Origin: Desulfosporosinus sp. I2
GTDB lineage: Bacteria > Bacillota > Desulfitobacteriia > Desulfitobacteriales > Desulfitobacteriaceae
Reading direction: 5' to 3'
DNA: 64,000 nt
Assembly (NCBI RefSeq): GCF_000960765.1
Contig: NZ_JYNH01000003.1
Span: forward strand, 49,376-113,375
Shown: in pieces, positions 16,135-25,101 of the stretch
Position numbering within the stretch: the first letter of the stretch is position 1
How the letters are laid out: each line of letters begins with the position of its first letter
Program-made: the position numbers and the translations under genes
Notes under the pieces: generated by a model
Database searches by the model: none
Told to the model about the DNA's origin: nothing
Seen by the model: the letters and a program-made list of their open reading frames with translations, nothing else

Positions 16135-18780
16135 CTACTCTCCCTCATCCATCTCAGGCACTATCCCAAAACATTGGTCGGTTAACGGCAAGGTAAACGT
16201 AATCGTCACACCGCCCAGTTTATTATTTTCCGCCCAAATATCCCCGCCATGTGCTTCAATTAGTCCTTTACAAATAGCCAATCCAAGCCCCGTTCCGCTC
16301 ACTTGGAGAGGGGAACTGAGTCGATAAAACTTATCAAAGACCTTGCTTAAATCCGTCTCAGGAATATTCGGGCCCCGATTAGCAATCACGATCTCTAGTT
16401 GCCTTTCTTGTTGCCGAATCGATATCAATATTTTGCTAGCGGCTTCGGAGTACTTAAGGGCATTATCCAACAGGTTGATCAATACCTGCTCTATCAGAAT
16501 TCCATCAGCTTGGACCAAAGGGAGTCCTTCTTGGATATCAATATCCAACGGTCGTCGAGTCAAGGTGTCTCCAAGCCGATTAATCGCTACCCCAAGGATA
16601 TCTTGGAGATCACACCAATCCTTTTTTAAGCTCAGCATGCCACTTTCTAGGCGTGCCATATCTAATAAGTTGCTAATAAAACGATTCATCCGTTCAGCCC
16701 CATGTAGAATTGTTTTGAGCAATTCCTTGCGGACCTCAGGACTATAGACAACATTTTGATCTTCTAAAAGCCCGGTAACGGCCCCGATAATGGAAGCGAG
16801 GGGTGTCCGCAAATCATGAGAAAGCGAATTGAAAAGTGCTGTGCGCAAACGTTCCGACTCCACTAACGTAAGGGTCTCTCTGGCTTGTTCTGCTAATTTG
16901 ACTCGATTAATAGCCACAGCAGATAATCCCGTAAAAGCTTCTAATAATCGCATTCCCTCAGGATCAAATTGTGCTTTGCGTTCTTTAATATAAATTCCGA
17001 GAACTCCTTGGGTTCCCTGCTCTGTACGTAGCGGCAAATATAAAGCCTTTGCTGTACCCAAGGTTTCCGTTCCATAACCCGCTTTGAGTCCCCTTTCATA
17101 GACCCAGGTGGCAACTGAGAATTCAGGTTGATCTAAGAAGTCGTTCAATCCTGAGTGCTTTCTCAGTACTAATTGAGCCTTTTCATTAGGTAGTAGCAAC
17201 ATCACTTGCCCCTCTAATGTTTCGGAGACATTACTAACAATACAATCTAATACAGCTTCTAGGTTATCGACTGCTGCAATATCACGGCTTAAGGAATAAA
17301 GGGCTGAAATACTATTTTCCCGCTGCCGAGAATAATTGACCTGTTTTTTTAACCTTTCCGATAGGGTTCCGGTAATCAAGCCCACCAGCATAAAGATAAC
17401 AAAGCTGATGAGGTAACGGAGATCAGCCACCGTAAATTTAAAAATTGGCGGAACAAAAAAGAGATCAAAGGCAATCGTCCCCATAAACGCCGTTGCAATA
17501 GCGGGAAGGGTTCCCCAGCGAGCTGCACTTAATAGAATAGGGAGTAGATAAGCCAAAGAAATATTAACCAATCCCAGAAATGGACTGACCAAGGTCAACA
17601 CTAACGTCATCACTATAACCATCAAACTAGACGCAAGATAGGGAATTAGTTTGGGAGAATTCCTTATCTCCAATGTCTGAATTTGAGCTGACCCTGCTTC
17701 TTGCTGGTTACCAGGAATAACATGAATACTAACGCCTTGGCTTTGCCGAATCACTTTGTCCACGACTGATCCATGAATTATCTCCCAAAGGCGCGTATGC
17801 TGAGGTTTCCCAATGAGTATTTGCGAAACATTGCGTTTTCTAGCCAGCCCCAAAATAACTTCAGCTACACTATTTCCAGTTAGCCCGATGACTTCCGCTC
17901 CCAGTTCCTCTGCTAAACGAAGATTTTTGGCCATTGAATCTTTTTCCGATTCACTACTGGGAAAGCGACGCAGGGTTTCGACATGAACGGCTAATAATTC
18001 TCCTTGTACCTTCTCAGTCATTCTTTTTGCAATCCGAATCAACTGCGCTGAAAAAGGACTAGCACTTATACAAACTAAAATCTTTTCTCCCGTTGCCCAG
18101 GGTCCATCAATCCCATGGATTCGCCTATAGGATTCTAGCTGACGATCTACTCGTTGCGCAGTATAGCGAAGGGCCAACTCCCTCAGAGCATTGATATTGC
18201 CCGGACGAAAGAAGTTTCTGAAGCCCTCTGTTTCCTGGCCAGGAACGTAAACCTTACCATCCTTTAACCTTTGGATTAACTCTTCGGGCGGAATATCAAT
18301 CAATTGAATTTGAGACGCTGCTTCTAAAACTTGGTCAGGAACTGTTTCCTGAACGGTAATTCCTGTAATTTGAGTCACTATATCATTAAGTGTCTCTAAG
18401 TTTTGAATATTCAAGGTAGTATAAACGTTGATTCCTGCTGACAATAATTCCTTGACATCCATGTAACGTTTTTTATGCCGAGATCCTTCGATATTAGTAT
18501 GGGCGAGTTCATCAATCACAACCAGTTGAGGACGACGTGTCAAGACAGCATCTAAATCCAATTCGTGAAAAGTCCTACCTAAATAATCTCTTGTTCCCCA
18601 GGGAATGACTGTTAATTCTTTGAGCATAGCCTCGGTATCCGCTCTTCCATGAGTTTCTACCAGACCCACAACCACATCTATACCTTCCGACAATCTACCT
18701 AAGGCAGCCTCTAACATCGCATAAGTTTTTCCGACGCCTGAAGCTGCCCCTAAGAAGATTGTAAGTTTTCCCTTTGCCAT
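16135..18780 (-). CDS. kdpD: KdpD-like sensor histidine kinase for potassium/turgor
   Basis: The 881-residue protein has the full KdpD order: N-terminal KdpD domain with Walker A GAASGVGKT (residues about 12-20) and Walker B-like VVIDELAHTN, a UspA-like domain (about 230-355), four closely spaced membrane helices (about 385-480), a GAF-like segment, HisKA with SHDLRTPLASI, and HATPase_c with NLLDNALKYS and GTGLGLAICKG. It senses low potassium or osmotic stress and phosphorylates KdpE. A 74-bp segment 70 bases upstream of the ATG (18851-18924) is repeated in front of the KimA-like gene. Confidence 0.93.
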   Translation of the reverse strand: MAKGKLTIFLGAASGVGKTYAMLEAALGRLSEGIDVVVGLVETHGRADTEAMLKELTVIPWGTRDYLGRTFHELDLDAVLTRRPQLVVIDELAHTNIEGSRHKKRYMDVKELLSAGINVYTTLNIQNLETLNDIVTQITGITVQETVPDQVLEAASQIQLIDIPPEELIQRLKDGKVYVPGQETEGFRNFFRPGNINALRELALRYTAQRVDRQLESYRRIHGIDGPWATGEKILVCISASPFSAQLIRIAKRMTEKVQGELLAVHVETLRRFPSSESEKDSMAKNLRLAEELGAEVIGLTGNSVAEVILGLARKRNVSQILIGKPQHTRLWEIIHGSVVDKVIRQSQGVSIHVIPGNQQEAGSAQIQTLEIRNSPKLIPYLASSLMVIVMTLVLTLVSPFLGLVNISLAYLLPILLSAARWGTLPAIATAFMGTIAFDLFFVPPIFKFTVADLRYLISFVIFMLVGLITGTLSERLKKQVNYSRQRENSISALYSLSRDIAAVDNLEAVLDCIVSNVSETLEGQVMLLLPNEKAQLVLRKHSGLNDFLDQPEFSVATWVYERGLKAGYGTETLGTAKALYLPLRTEQGTQGVLGIYIKERKAQFDPEGMRLLEAFTGLSAVAINRVKLAEQARETLTLVESERLRTALFNSLSHDLRTPLASIIGAVTGLLEDQNVVYSPEVRKELLKTILHGAERMNRFISNLLDMARLESGMLSLKKDWCDLQDILGVAINRLGDTLTRRPLDIDIQEGLPLVQADGILIEQVLINLLDNALKYSEAASKILISIRQQERQLEIVIANRGPNIPETDLSKVFDKFYRLSSPLQVSGTGLGLAICKGLIEAHGGDIWAENNKLGGVTITFTLPLTDQCFGIVPEMDEGE

Positions 18781-18850
18781 TACATCACCTCGTTATTTCC
18801 GCATATCTCTTTATTGTCTAACAGGCGAAATTTTTCATACTGATGCAATC

Positions 18851-18924
18851 TTATTATAGATCTATTATTCATATAAAAGGCGTAAAAATTAAAGTAAAGA
18901 CCATAAAGAAATTATAAAGATTTA
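18851..18924 (-). promoter_or_regulatory. Duplicated 74-bp promoter/operator segment, copy 1 (kdpD)
   Basis: This segment matches 21010-21083 at 70 of 74 positions. On the - strand it contains TTTACTTTAATTTTTACGCC (18879-18898), similar to the T-rich KdpE box of enterobacteria, and a -10-like TATAAT at 18853-18858, 20 bases downstream of the box. No good -35 is seen, which suits an activator-dependent promoter. KdpE binding is inference. Confidence 0.65.
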
Positions 18925-18938
18925 TGGATCATGAACAA

Positions 18939-18972
18939 GAGGCTAAACGCTAATCGAGCGTCAAGCCCCTCT
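18939..18972 (-). terminator. Hairpin after the KimA-like permease gene
   Basis: Interrupted arms AGAGG, ACGCT and AGCGT, CCCCTCT pair across 18939-18972, just downstream of the permease stop at 18997. The T tract is weak. Confidence 0.45.
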
Positions 18973-18996
18973 TTCTAGGAATTATCGTTTGATTAC

Positions 18997-20922
18997 CTAA
19001 AGATGCTTTTTCAGAACAGGATTATAAGGGACACTCGTAACAAGAATACTTTTACGGAAAAGTAACATTAACTTCATCAATTGCCCAGTTTGGTTATGAA
19101 GGATATTGTGCCATAATTTCTCTGGAACATATTCTGGAATCGCTAATGTGATTGTATCATAATTTCCATTCTTTTCAACTTTATCAAGGTACTTTAATAA
19201 ATCGTGGACAGTCGCCCGATAGGGGGACTCTACAATTTCTAGAGGGATTTCAATATGATGCTCTGCCCAATGCTTAAGCAACTTTGCTGTTCGAACTGGA
19301 TCTGAGGAAATATGGACAGCTGTGGTCTGAGGGGTTAGAGCATACGCGTATTTTAAGGTTTTTAAGACAATCAAGTTTAAATCATAGACTGGGACAATTA
19401 TTTTATTCTTATAATCAGCCGGCTCAATGTGCGCCCTTCGTCGTTTAACTTTTATTACGAAGTTATGGAATTCTTGGGAGGCTTCTGAGGTTATCCTAAC
19501 ATCTTGTATCTCCCCCTGATAAACATGGTGAATCCCGCGGAACATCAAAACAAGGAGTGGCATAATAATGAGAATAATCCAAGCCCCTTGCGTAAATTTA
19601 GTTATTATAAAGATCAATAAGACGAGGAACGAAACGATTCCCCCGAAGCTGAAAATCATAAAATCAAGCTTCCAATTCCCTCTTCTCTCTTGCCAAGTAT
19701 GCTTGGCAAGCCCTATACCCGTTAATGTAAACGAGATAAACACACCAATTGCATAGAGCGGAAGCATCGAATGGGTATCCCCGTGGAAAATAATGATCAG
19801 CAAGCTAGATACGATGAACAAAGTCCAAATCCCCACACTATAAACTAATCGATCCCCTAAATTCTTAAAATATCTTGGGGCATACCCTTGTCTGGCTATT
19901 AAGCTTAATAATATCGGCAAACCAGCATAGGGAGTACTCGAGGCAATCACCAAAATTGCAGCAGCGGTTGCCATTAAAACAAAATAAGGAAGGGTTTTTC
20001 CGAAAATAATTAAACCTAACTGATTGAGAATGGTATTCCCTTCTGCCGGGACGAGGTGGTAGGCACCAGCTAAATAAGTCAACCCGATTAACCCTAGTGA
20101 AACAATAATCGCCAAAATCAATAAGGTTTGAATAGCACGCTTTTGCGAAGGATTCTTAAAGGCAGTTACCCCATTGCTAACAGCTTCAAATCCAGTTAGC
20201 GCCGTTGTCCCTCCTGCGAATGCTCGCGCTAAGATAAACCAAGTAACACCGCTTACCGTTGAAGAAGCAAGATGCCCAGTGGCTACCGCGGTCGGAGTTA
20301 CACCATGGACTAAAATCTCAATTAGGCCAGTTCCAATTAATAATGCTAAGGTCCCAATATACAGGTACACAGGAATCGAAAATAATCGAGCAGACTCTTT
20401 CAAACCACGTAAGTTTATCCATGCCATAAAGATAATCACTAAACAGTCTGCTAAAACTTTATGCTCGGTCGGGGCTAACCACGGCATAATCCCAGTTAAG
20501 TTTTCTATCGCAGAACTAACACTTACTGCCACCGTCAAAACATAATCAAGCGTTAAACTTGCACCCGCAATAAGACCGAAGTTTTCACCCAAATATGCTC
20601 TAGCGATTGTGTATGACCCACCACCTTCTGCATATTTCTGGATTGCTTTACGATAAACAAGAAAAATACTAATCACTAGCAAGACAATAAACAGTGACGT
20701 TTTCAAAATGTACGCATAACCTAGAGACCCTGCCAGCAAAAGAACATATAAGATCTCATCTGGAGCATATCCCTGTGAAGAAATAATATCTGATCCGAAA
20801 ACTGGAACTCCTCCGAGGACACCCACTTTAGCTTCATCGGCATCTTGGGTCGATAGAGGATGACCTAAGATAAGAGTGCGAAGTTTTAATCCAAATAATT
20901 TATTGAAGTTAGCCACAGTCAC
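18997..20922 (-). CDS. APC-superfamily permease, KimA-like potassium importer
   Basis: The 641-residue protein begins with the GHPLSTQDADEAKVG segment and GVPVFGSDIISSQGYAPDE, the N-terminal hallmark of the KimA/YdaO branch of APC transporters, followed by about 12 membrane helices and a cytoplasmic C-terminal domain from about residue 455. KimA of Bacillus subtilis is a high-affinity potassium:proton symporter. The location between kdpDE-ktrBA and a duplicated copy of the kdpD promoter supports potassium rather than amino-acid transport. Length is normal. A generic amino-acid permease cannot be excluded from sequence alone. Confidence 0.82.
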   Translation of the reverse strand: MTVANFNKLFGLKLRTLILGHPLSTQDADEAKVGVLGGVPVFGSDIISSQGYAPDEILYVLLLAGSLGYAYILKTSLFIVLLVISIFLVYRKAIQKYAEGGGSYTIARAYLGENFGLIAGASLTLDYVLTVAVSVSSAIENLTGIMPWLAPTEHKVLADCLVIIFMAWINLRGLKESARLFSIPVYLYIGTLALLIGTGLIEILVHGVTPTAVATGHLASSTVSGVTWFILARAFAGGTTALTGFEAVSNGVTAFKNPSQKRAIQTLLILAIIVSLGLIGLTYLAGAYHLVPAEGNTILNQLGLIIFGKTLPYFVLMATAAAILVIASSTPYAGLPILLSLIARQGYAPRYFKNLGDRLVYSVGIWTLFIVSSLLIIIFHGDTHSMLPLYAIGVFISFTLTGIGLAKHTWQERRGNWKLDFMIFSFGGIVSFLVLLIFIITKFTQGAWIILIIMPLLVLMFRGIHHVYQGEIQDVRITSEASQEFHNFVIKVKRRRAHIEPADYKNKIIVPVYDLNLIVLKTLKYAYALTPQTTAVHISSDPVRTAKLLKHWAEHHIEIPLEIVESPYRATVHDLLKYLDKVEKNGNYDTITLAIPEYVPEKLWHNILHNQTGQLMKLMLLFRKSILVTSVPYNPVLKKHL

Positions 20923-21009
20923 AACACCTTCTCTCTTTATAAGACAAACTAACCCACTACTAAGCTTCGACTGTCAATATGCTAACCTCTTTTCATTACT
21001 AATGTAGCC

Positions 21010-21083
21010 TTATTATAGATCTATTATCCATATAAAAGGCGTAAAAATTAAAGTAAAGAGCATAAGGAAATTATAAAAATTTA
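21010..21083 (-). promoter_or_regulatory. Duplicated 74-bp promoter/operator segment, copy 2 (KimA-like gene)
   Basis: This is the second copy of the segment at 18851-18924, differing at four positions, 87 bases upstream of the permease ATG and in the same orientation relative to it. The same TTTACTTTAATTTTTACGCC element and TATAAT are kept. Confidence 0.65.
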
Positions 21084-21102
21084 ACATTTATCCCCTAACC
21101 AA

Positions 21103-22254
21103 TCAACCAATCTTATGCATGTATTGCCGTCTTTCTAGAAGCTGCAGAATTCCCCCCACCGCTTGTTCAGCCGCTCGACCGGGAACCGCTTTGGCAGCTG
21201 AAAGGCGCATCCGTTCTAAGTGTTTTGGATGTTCTAACAGGTCGAAGATAATTCTTTTTAATTCTTCTTCATTCTTTGCCACCTGGCCCGCCCCGATGCC
21301 TTCTAGATAGATTGTGTTTTCCTCTTCCTGTCCTGGTATAGGCTTAAAAATGATCAAGGGTACCCGTTTAGTCAACGCCTCGGAAACTGTTAACCCTCCC
21401 GCCTTAGTAATAATAATATCCGCAGCACTCATCAATTCCTCGACATTTTTCACAAATCCAAAACGCACCATCGGATTTTTACTGTCTAGGATCAAAGAGT
21501 CAAGATCTTTATATAGATTTCTATCCTGACCACAAACGACAATACTTTGCACTGGTAAAGACGACTCAGATAGAATTTTACAGATCCACCTTGCCCCACC
21601 CAAAACGCCATACGCTCCACCCATGACTAGAACTGTTGGCAGATAGGGTCTCAACCCCAGCCTTTTCAATATTTCTTGTTGATCTAATTTCCTTTCAAAC
21701 TTTGAGCTCACTGGAATCCCCGTGATACGAATCGAACCTGGATTAATTCCTCGGGCTACCAGGCCTTCATATACACGCTTACACCCCACAATATAAAGAT
21801 CAACCCCCGGGTGAATCCATTGACTGTGAACGGCATAGTCTGTTACAACCGTCACCAGTGGGACGGCTAAAACTCCTTTTAGCCTTTGTTGCGCCAAAAC
21901 CCCAGCAACTGTCGGATAGGTACATATCACGAGATCTGGTTGTAAGTCCTGAATAATTTTCACAAATTCACGTCGCCCCAAACCGTTTAAAAAGCGTTGA
22001 AATACAGAATCGGGTGAAATCTTTGATGTACTATAGTAAAATTTCCCCCACAATTTCGGCGTATACTTAATAAGCTCAATGTAGGTGTTTTTAACAACTG
22101 TGTTAAAAGTCTTACTGAGAAATGACCCAAAATCCAAATGAGTAATTTTAGCGTTAGGTTCCTTGACGCGTATCTCCTCAATAATGGCGTCAGCCGCTCG
22201 CACATGTCCGAAGCCATACGTCGCAGAAAATATAAGCACATTCAATTGTCCCAT
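21103..22254 (-). CDS. MGDG synthase-like / processive diacylglycerol glycosyltransferase (UgtP family)
   Basis: The 383-residue GT-B enzyme starts MGQLNVLIFSATYGFGHVRA, the glycine-rich N-terminal acceptor loop of the MGDG synthase family, and ends with a GT28-type donor domain (VMGGAYGVLGG; AADIIITKAGGLTVSEAL; PIPGQEEENTIYLEGIGAG). It probably adds sugars from UDP-hexose to diacylglycerol at the inner membrane face, making glycolipids or lipoteichoic acid anchors. The ATG at 22252-22254 is seven bases from AGGAGG; an in-frame TTG two codons earlier is too close. It appears monocistronic, downstream of nothing obvious. Confidence 0.85.
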   Translation of the reverse strand: MGQLNVLIFSATYGFGHVRAADAIIEEIRVKEPNAKITHLDFGSFLSKTFNTVVKNTYIELIKYTPKLWGKFYYSTSKISPDSVFQRFLNGLGRREFVKIIQDLQPDLVICTYPTVAGVLAQQRLKGVLAVPLVTVVTDYAVHSQWIHPGVDLYIVGCKRVYEGLVARGINPGSIRITGIPVSSKFERKLDQQEILKRLGLRPYLPTVLVMGGAYGVLGGARWICKILSESSLPVQSIVVCGQDRNLYKDLDSLILDSKNPMVRFGFVKNVEELMSAADIIITKAGGLTVSEALTKRVPLIIFKPIPGQEEENTIYLEGIGAGQVAKNEEELKRIIFDLLEHPKHLERMRLSAAKAVPGRAAEQAVGGILQLLERRQYMHKIG

Positions 22255-22486
22255 GTACAAACCTCCTCGTTCTAAAGTCCTACCTCTTGGAAAAGCAAAC
22301 TAGTAAGTCAACTTGTTTATCTGAAGCTGAACGTCGAGAACCTGGATGAGCATACTACTCCTAAAGTCTACGAAGAACCCTACTATATAGAAGTGGGGTT
22401 CTAGAAACTTTAAAAAAATATTGACATCCACCACCTATGCTAACATGGTGCACCGTTCTTAAGAAACTCATTCATTTCTCTGATCG

Positions 22487-22959
22487 TTACGGTTGCAATG
22501 ATTCAAACGTTTCGTCAACGCCTAGTCCGAGCTTATGACCTGTATCTCTATGACAACTGTTACACCTTACGCCAGTTTTGATAAACTTCGCGTGGTCTTT
22601 TGGCATTATGGGTGCATTGGTTTCCGATTTGAAGTTACCTGTATGACAGTTCATGCAATTTGTATCGTAATAAATTGCCCTGAATGAAAAGTAATCCCCC
22701 TTAATCTGAATGGCTACATCCTTTAGTCCACGAACCGTTGTATCTAATCTATGAAACGGCCCTCTGGTCGAATGGCAGTTCATACAATCAACTTTTTTTA
22801 TGTGGGGATGATTTTCCAAGACGCTTGATAAGCCTCAATTTGATGGCATTTCTTACATGATGAAGGATCCATATACCAGGCGTAGGTAAACCTAAAAGCA
22901 ATATAAATTACTAAAAAAATTAAACCAAAAATAATGAAACTCTTCTTATAAGATTTCAT
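22487..22959 (-). pseudogene. NapC/NrfH-type membrane-anchored tetrahaem cytochrome c, single frameshift
   Basis: An ATG at 22957-22959 opens a membrane anchor (FIIFGLIFLVIYIAF) and the first haem site CKKCH, then the frame ends at SWKIIPT. In another frame from about 22819 the sequence continues NHPHIKKVDCMNCH and supplies haem sites CMNCH, CMNCH and CNSCH, giving four in all. One extra A in the AAAA tract near 22812-22818 would restore SWKNHPHIKKVD. Such proteins pass electrons from quinol to periplasmic reductases. No nrfA-like partner is nearby. It is either a recent frameshift or a sequencing error in a homopolymer. Confidence 0.8.
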
Positions 22960-23104
22960 ACTTATTACCCACCTTTGCATCTGGAGTCCTTCAATAGGGT
23001 TCTCAACTTTTTAGTTTCTAATTCATAAGACCCAAGGGAAATTTTTTTAAGTATGAGGTATTTGATTATTACAAAGTTACTTGATATACTAACTTGAAAA
23101 AAAT

Positions 23105-23131
23105 ATGTCACGACAACTATTGTCATGACAT
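23105..23131. promoter_or_regulatory. Inverted repeat, probable MarR operator
   Basis: Arms ATGTCACGACAA and TTGTCATGACAT (one mismatch) surround CTA. The site overlaps or follows a weak promoter (TTGATA at 23081-23086, TATGTC at 23104-23109) and lies 34 bases before the marR start, so autorepression is likely. A run of seven T follows, so it could also act as an attenuator-type terminator. Confidence 0.6.
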
Positions 23132-23164
23132 TTTTTTGGCACCTTAATTAAGGGGGAAATTCAA

Positions 23165-23584
23165 ATTCGTTTCGAAGAAAACTTAGGCTTTCTGATCAGT
23201 AAAACCAATACAAAAATGAAGAATAATCTTGCTAAAGCACTAAAGCCCTACAATGTTACGCATGAACAATGGCCACTGCTTAAATGGTTGTGGGTGCAAG
23301 ATGGTATTTCCCAAAAAGAATTGTCTGAAACAAGTTTTAAGGATCAACCCACCATTACTAGAATTCTGGACAAACTAGAACGCCGAGGATTGATTCGTCG
23401 TCAAACTGATTCCACAGACAGGCGGGTTTCTTTAATCTACTTAACTACTGAAGGCTTGGAAATTAGAGATTTTCTTACCCCTTTGGCCCAACAAGCTTTG
23501 GAACAAGCCTTACAAGGATTTTCTGACCAAGAAAAGGTCGAGCTTAAGAATTTACTCAATAGAATTTGCAACAATTTAGAATAG
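23165..23584 (+). CDS. MarR-family regulator, probably using an ATT start codon
   Basis: The winged-helix protein contains the MarR DNA-binding core QPTITRILDKLERRGLI and the wing DRRVSLIYLT. The first ATG (23216) would remove helix 1 and has no ribosome binding site. The frame upstream is clearly coding (IRFEENLGFLISKTNTK), and AAGGGGG at 23150-23156 is eight bases before an ATT at 23165, giving 139 residues, a normal MarR length. A start at ATT 23159 is also possible but too close. The gene is 12 bases upstream of an MFS efflux gene, which it probably represses through the palindrome at 23105-23131. Confidence 0.82.
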   Translation: MRFEENLGFLISKTNTKMKNNLAKALKPYNVTHEQWPLLKWLWVQDGISQKELSETSFKDQPTITRILDKLERRGLIRRQTDSTDRRVSLIYLTTEGLEIRDFLTPLAQQALEQALQGFSDQEKVELKNLLNRICNNLE

Positions 23585-23596
23585 AGGAGGAAAACA

Positions 23597-25003
23597 ATGT
23601 TTGAGAATATCAAAAATTCACCGAACTACCGCTGGTATGTCTTGGCTACGGTTGCGATAGGTACCTTTATGGCAACATTGGATAGCAGTATTGTAAATGT
23701 AGCACTACCCACAATTTCTAGCCAGCTTAATTCGGATCTTTCTACCTTACAATGGGTGGTCACCGCCTATCTTTTAACAATTACCAGTTTACTGCCGGTC
23801 TTTGGACGTCTTGCTGATTTATTTGGACGCAAAAGAGTTTTCGGCCTTGGCTTTTTAGTCTTTATTTTTGGCTCAGCCCTTTGCGGATTGGCCGAAAATA
23901 TCTGGTTTTTAGTGGCTACTCGAGTGTTGCAAGCGATAGGCGCAGCAATGTTAATGTCTAACAGTGCTGCTATCATCACCGCTATTTTTCCGCCTAAAGA
24001 ACGAGGTAAAGCCTTGGGCCTTACTGGAACCGTCGTTGCACTTGGTTCACTAACAGGACCAGCCTTAGGTGGCATCCTGATTGGTTTAGCTGGCTGGCGT
24101 TCCATCTTTTATATCAATATTCCCATAGGACTTATTGGTTTCGCCGCAGTTCTTTTGATTCTGCCCAAGGATGTTCCCAGTAACGATAAAGAAAGTTTTG
24201 ATTTTCTTGGGGCTTCATCCTTTACGCTAGGGATGATCTTGGTGCTCCTAGGAATAACAAATGGCGAAAAATGGGGTTGGTCGAGCTTTCCGATACTCTT
24301 GAGCCTAGTGCTGGGAATTGCATCGCTTCTCTTGTTTGCTCTAACAGAACGTAAAGTCAAACACCCTATGATTGATTTATCCCTATTTCGCAATCGTCCT
24401 TTCTTAATTGGTAATCTTTCGGGAGGGTTATCCTTTACAGCTATGTTTGCCAACAATATGATCTTGCCTTTTTATCTACAAGGGATCCTTCATTACAAAC
24501 CCGCGCAGGTCGGAATGCTTTTAATGGTCTTCCCGATCGTAATGGCCATAGTAGCTCCGATTAGCGGTAATGCCTCTGACAAATTTGGACCCTTGGTGCT
24601 TACTACAAGCGGTTTAGTGATTACTGGACTCGGCTTGTTATATTTTTCTACCCTTTCAGCTACAGCTAATTTTTATCACATACTTCCAGGTTCAATACTC
24701 ACCGGCTTGGGTGCCGGGATGTTTCAATCTCCCAACAACAGCAGTGTCATGAGTTCAGTCCCCCCTCAGAAATTGGGCGTTGCCGGAGGGATTAACAGCT
24801 TGGTTAGAAACTTAGGTATGGTCGCAGGTATTGCATGGTCCGTATCGTTGTTTGAATCTTTAGGTGGTGTCTCTATGCCGAAGTCGAGTGAAATACCTGT
24901 GTTCATGTCTGCTTACCATTATGTAATGTTAGTAGCCATGGTAATTGCCTTCATAGCTGCTGGTGTTTCATTAAACCGCAAAAGTTACGCCAAAGCTAAA
25001 TAA
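23597..25003 (+). CDS. 14-helix MFS drug efflux transporter (DHA2, EmrB/QacA type)
   Basis: The 468-residue membrane protein shows DHA2 motifs: D-S-S-I-V-N-V-A-L-P near the N-terminus (motif D1), GRLADLFGRKRVF (motif A), VLQAIGAAMLMSNSAAII (motif B) and LTGPALGGILIGLAGWRSIF (motif C, antiporter). About 14 helices are predicted. It exports hydrophobic toxic compounds by proton antiport. A GAGGAGG ribosome binding site precedes the ATG, and the gene is cotranscribed with marR. A terminator follows directly. Confidence 0.9.
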   Translation: MFENIKNSPNYRWYVLATVAIGTFMATLDSSIVNVALPTISSQLNSDLSTLQWVVTAYLLTITSLLPVFGRLADLFGRKRVFGLGFLVFIFGSALCGLAENIWFLVATRVLQAIGAAMLMSNSAAIITAIFPPKERGKALGLTGTVVALGSLTGPALGGILIGLAGWRSIFYINIPIGLIGFAAVLLILPKDVPSNDKESFDFLGASSFTLGMILVLLGITNGEKWGWSSFPILLSLVLGIASLLLFALTERKVKHPMIDLSLFRNRPFLIGNLSGGLSFTAMFANNMILPFYLQGILHYKPAQVGMLLMVFPIVMAIVAPISGNASDKFGPLVLTTSGLVITGLGLLYFSTLSATANFYHILPGSILTGLGAGMFQSPNNSSVMSSVPPQKLGVAGGINSLVRNLGMVAGIAWSVSLFESLGGVSMPKSSEIPVFMSAYHYVMLVAMVIAFIAAGVSLNRKSYAKAK

Positions 25004-25014
25004 GGCTTATAATA

Positions 25015-25050
25015 CAAAATAGAGCCTTCGAATGGCTCTATTTTGTCTTT
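25015..25050 (+). terminator. Terminator of the marR-MFS operon
   Basis: Perfect arms CAAAATAGAGCC and GGCTCTATTTTG around TTCGAAT are followed by TCTTTTATT. Confidence 0.85.
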
Positions 25051-25101
25051 TATTATTGCAAAATAGGCTCTAAGCTTGGCAACATAGACCAATGCAATCC
25101 T

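Noticed and set aside
18939..18972. A possible riboswitch or small RNA upstream of kdpD
   Set aside because: The fold is a simple hairpin just after the permease stop and shows no c-di-AMP or other known riboswitch core.
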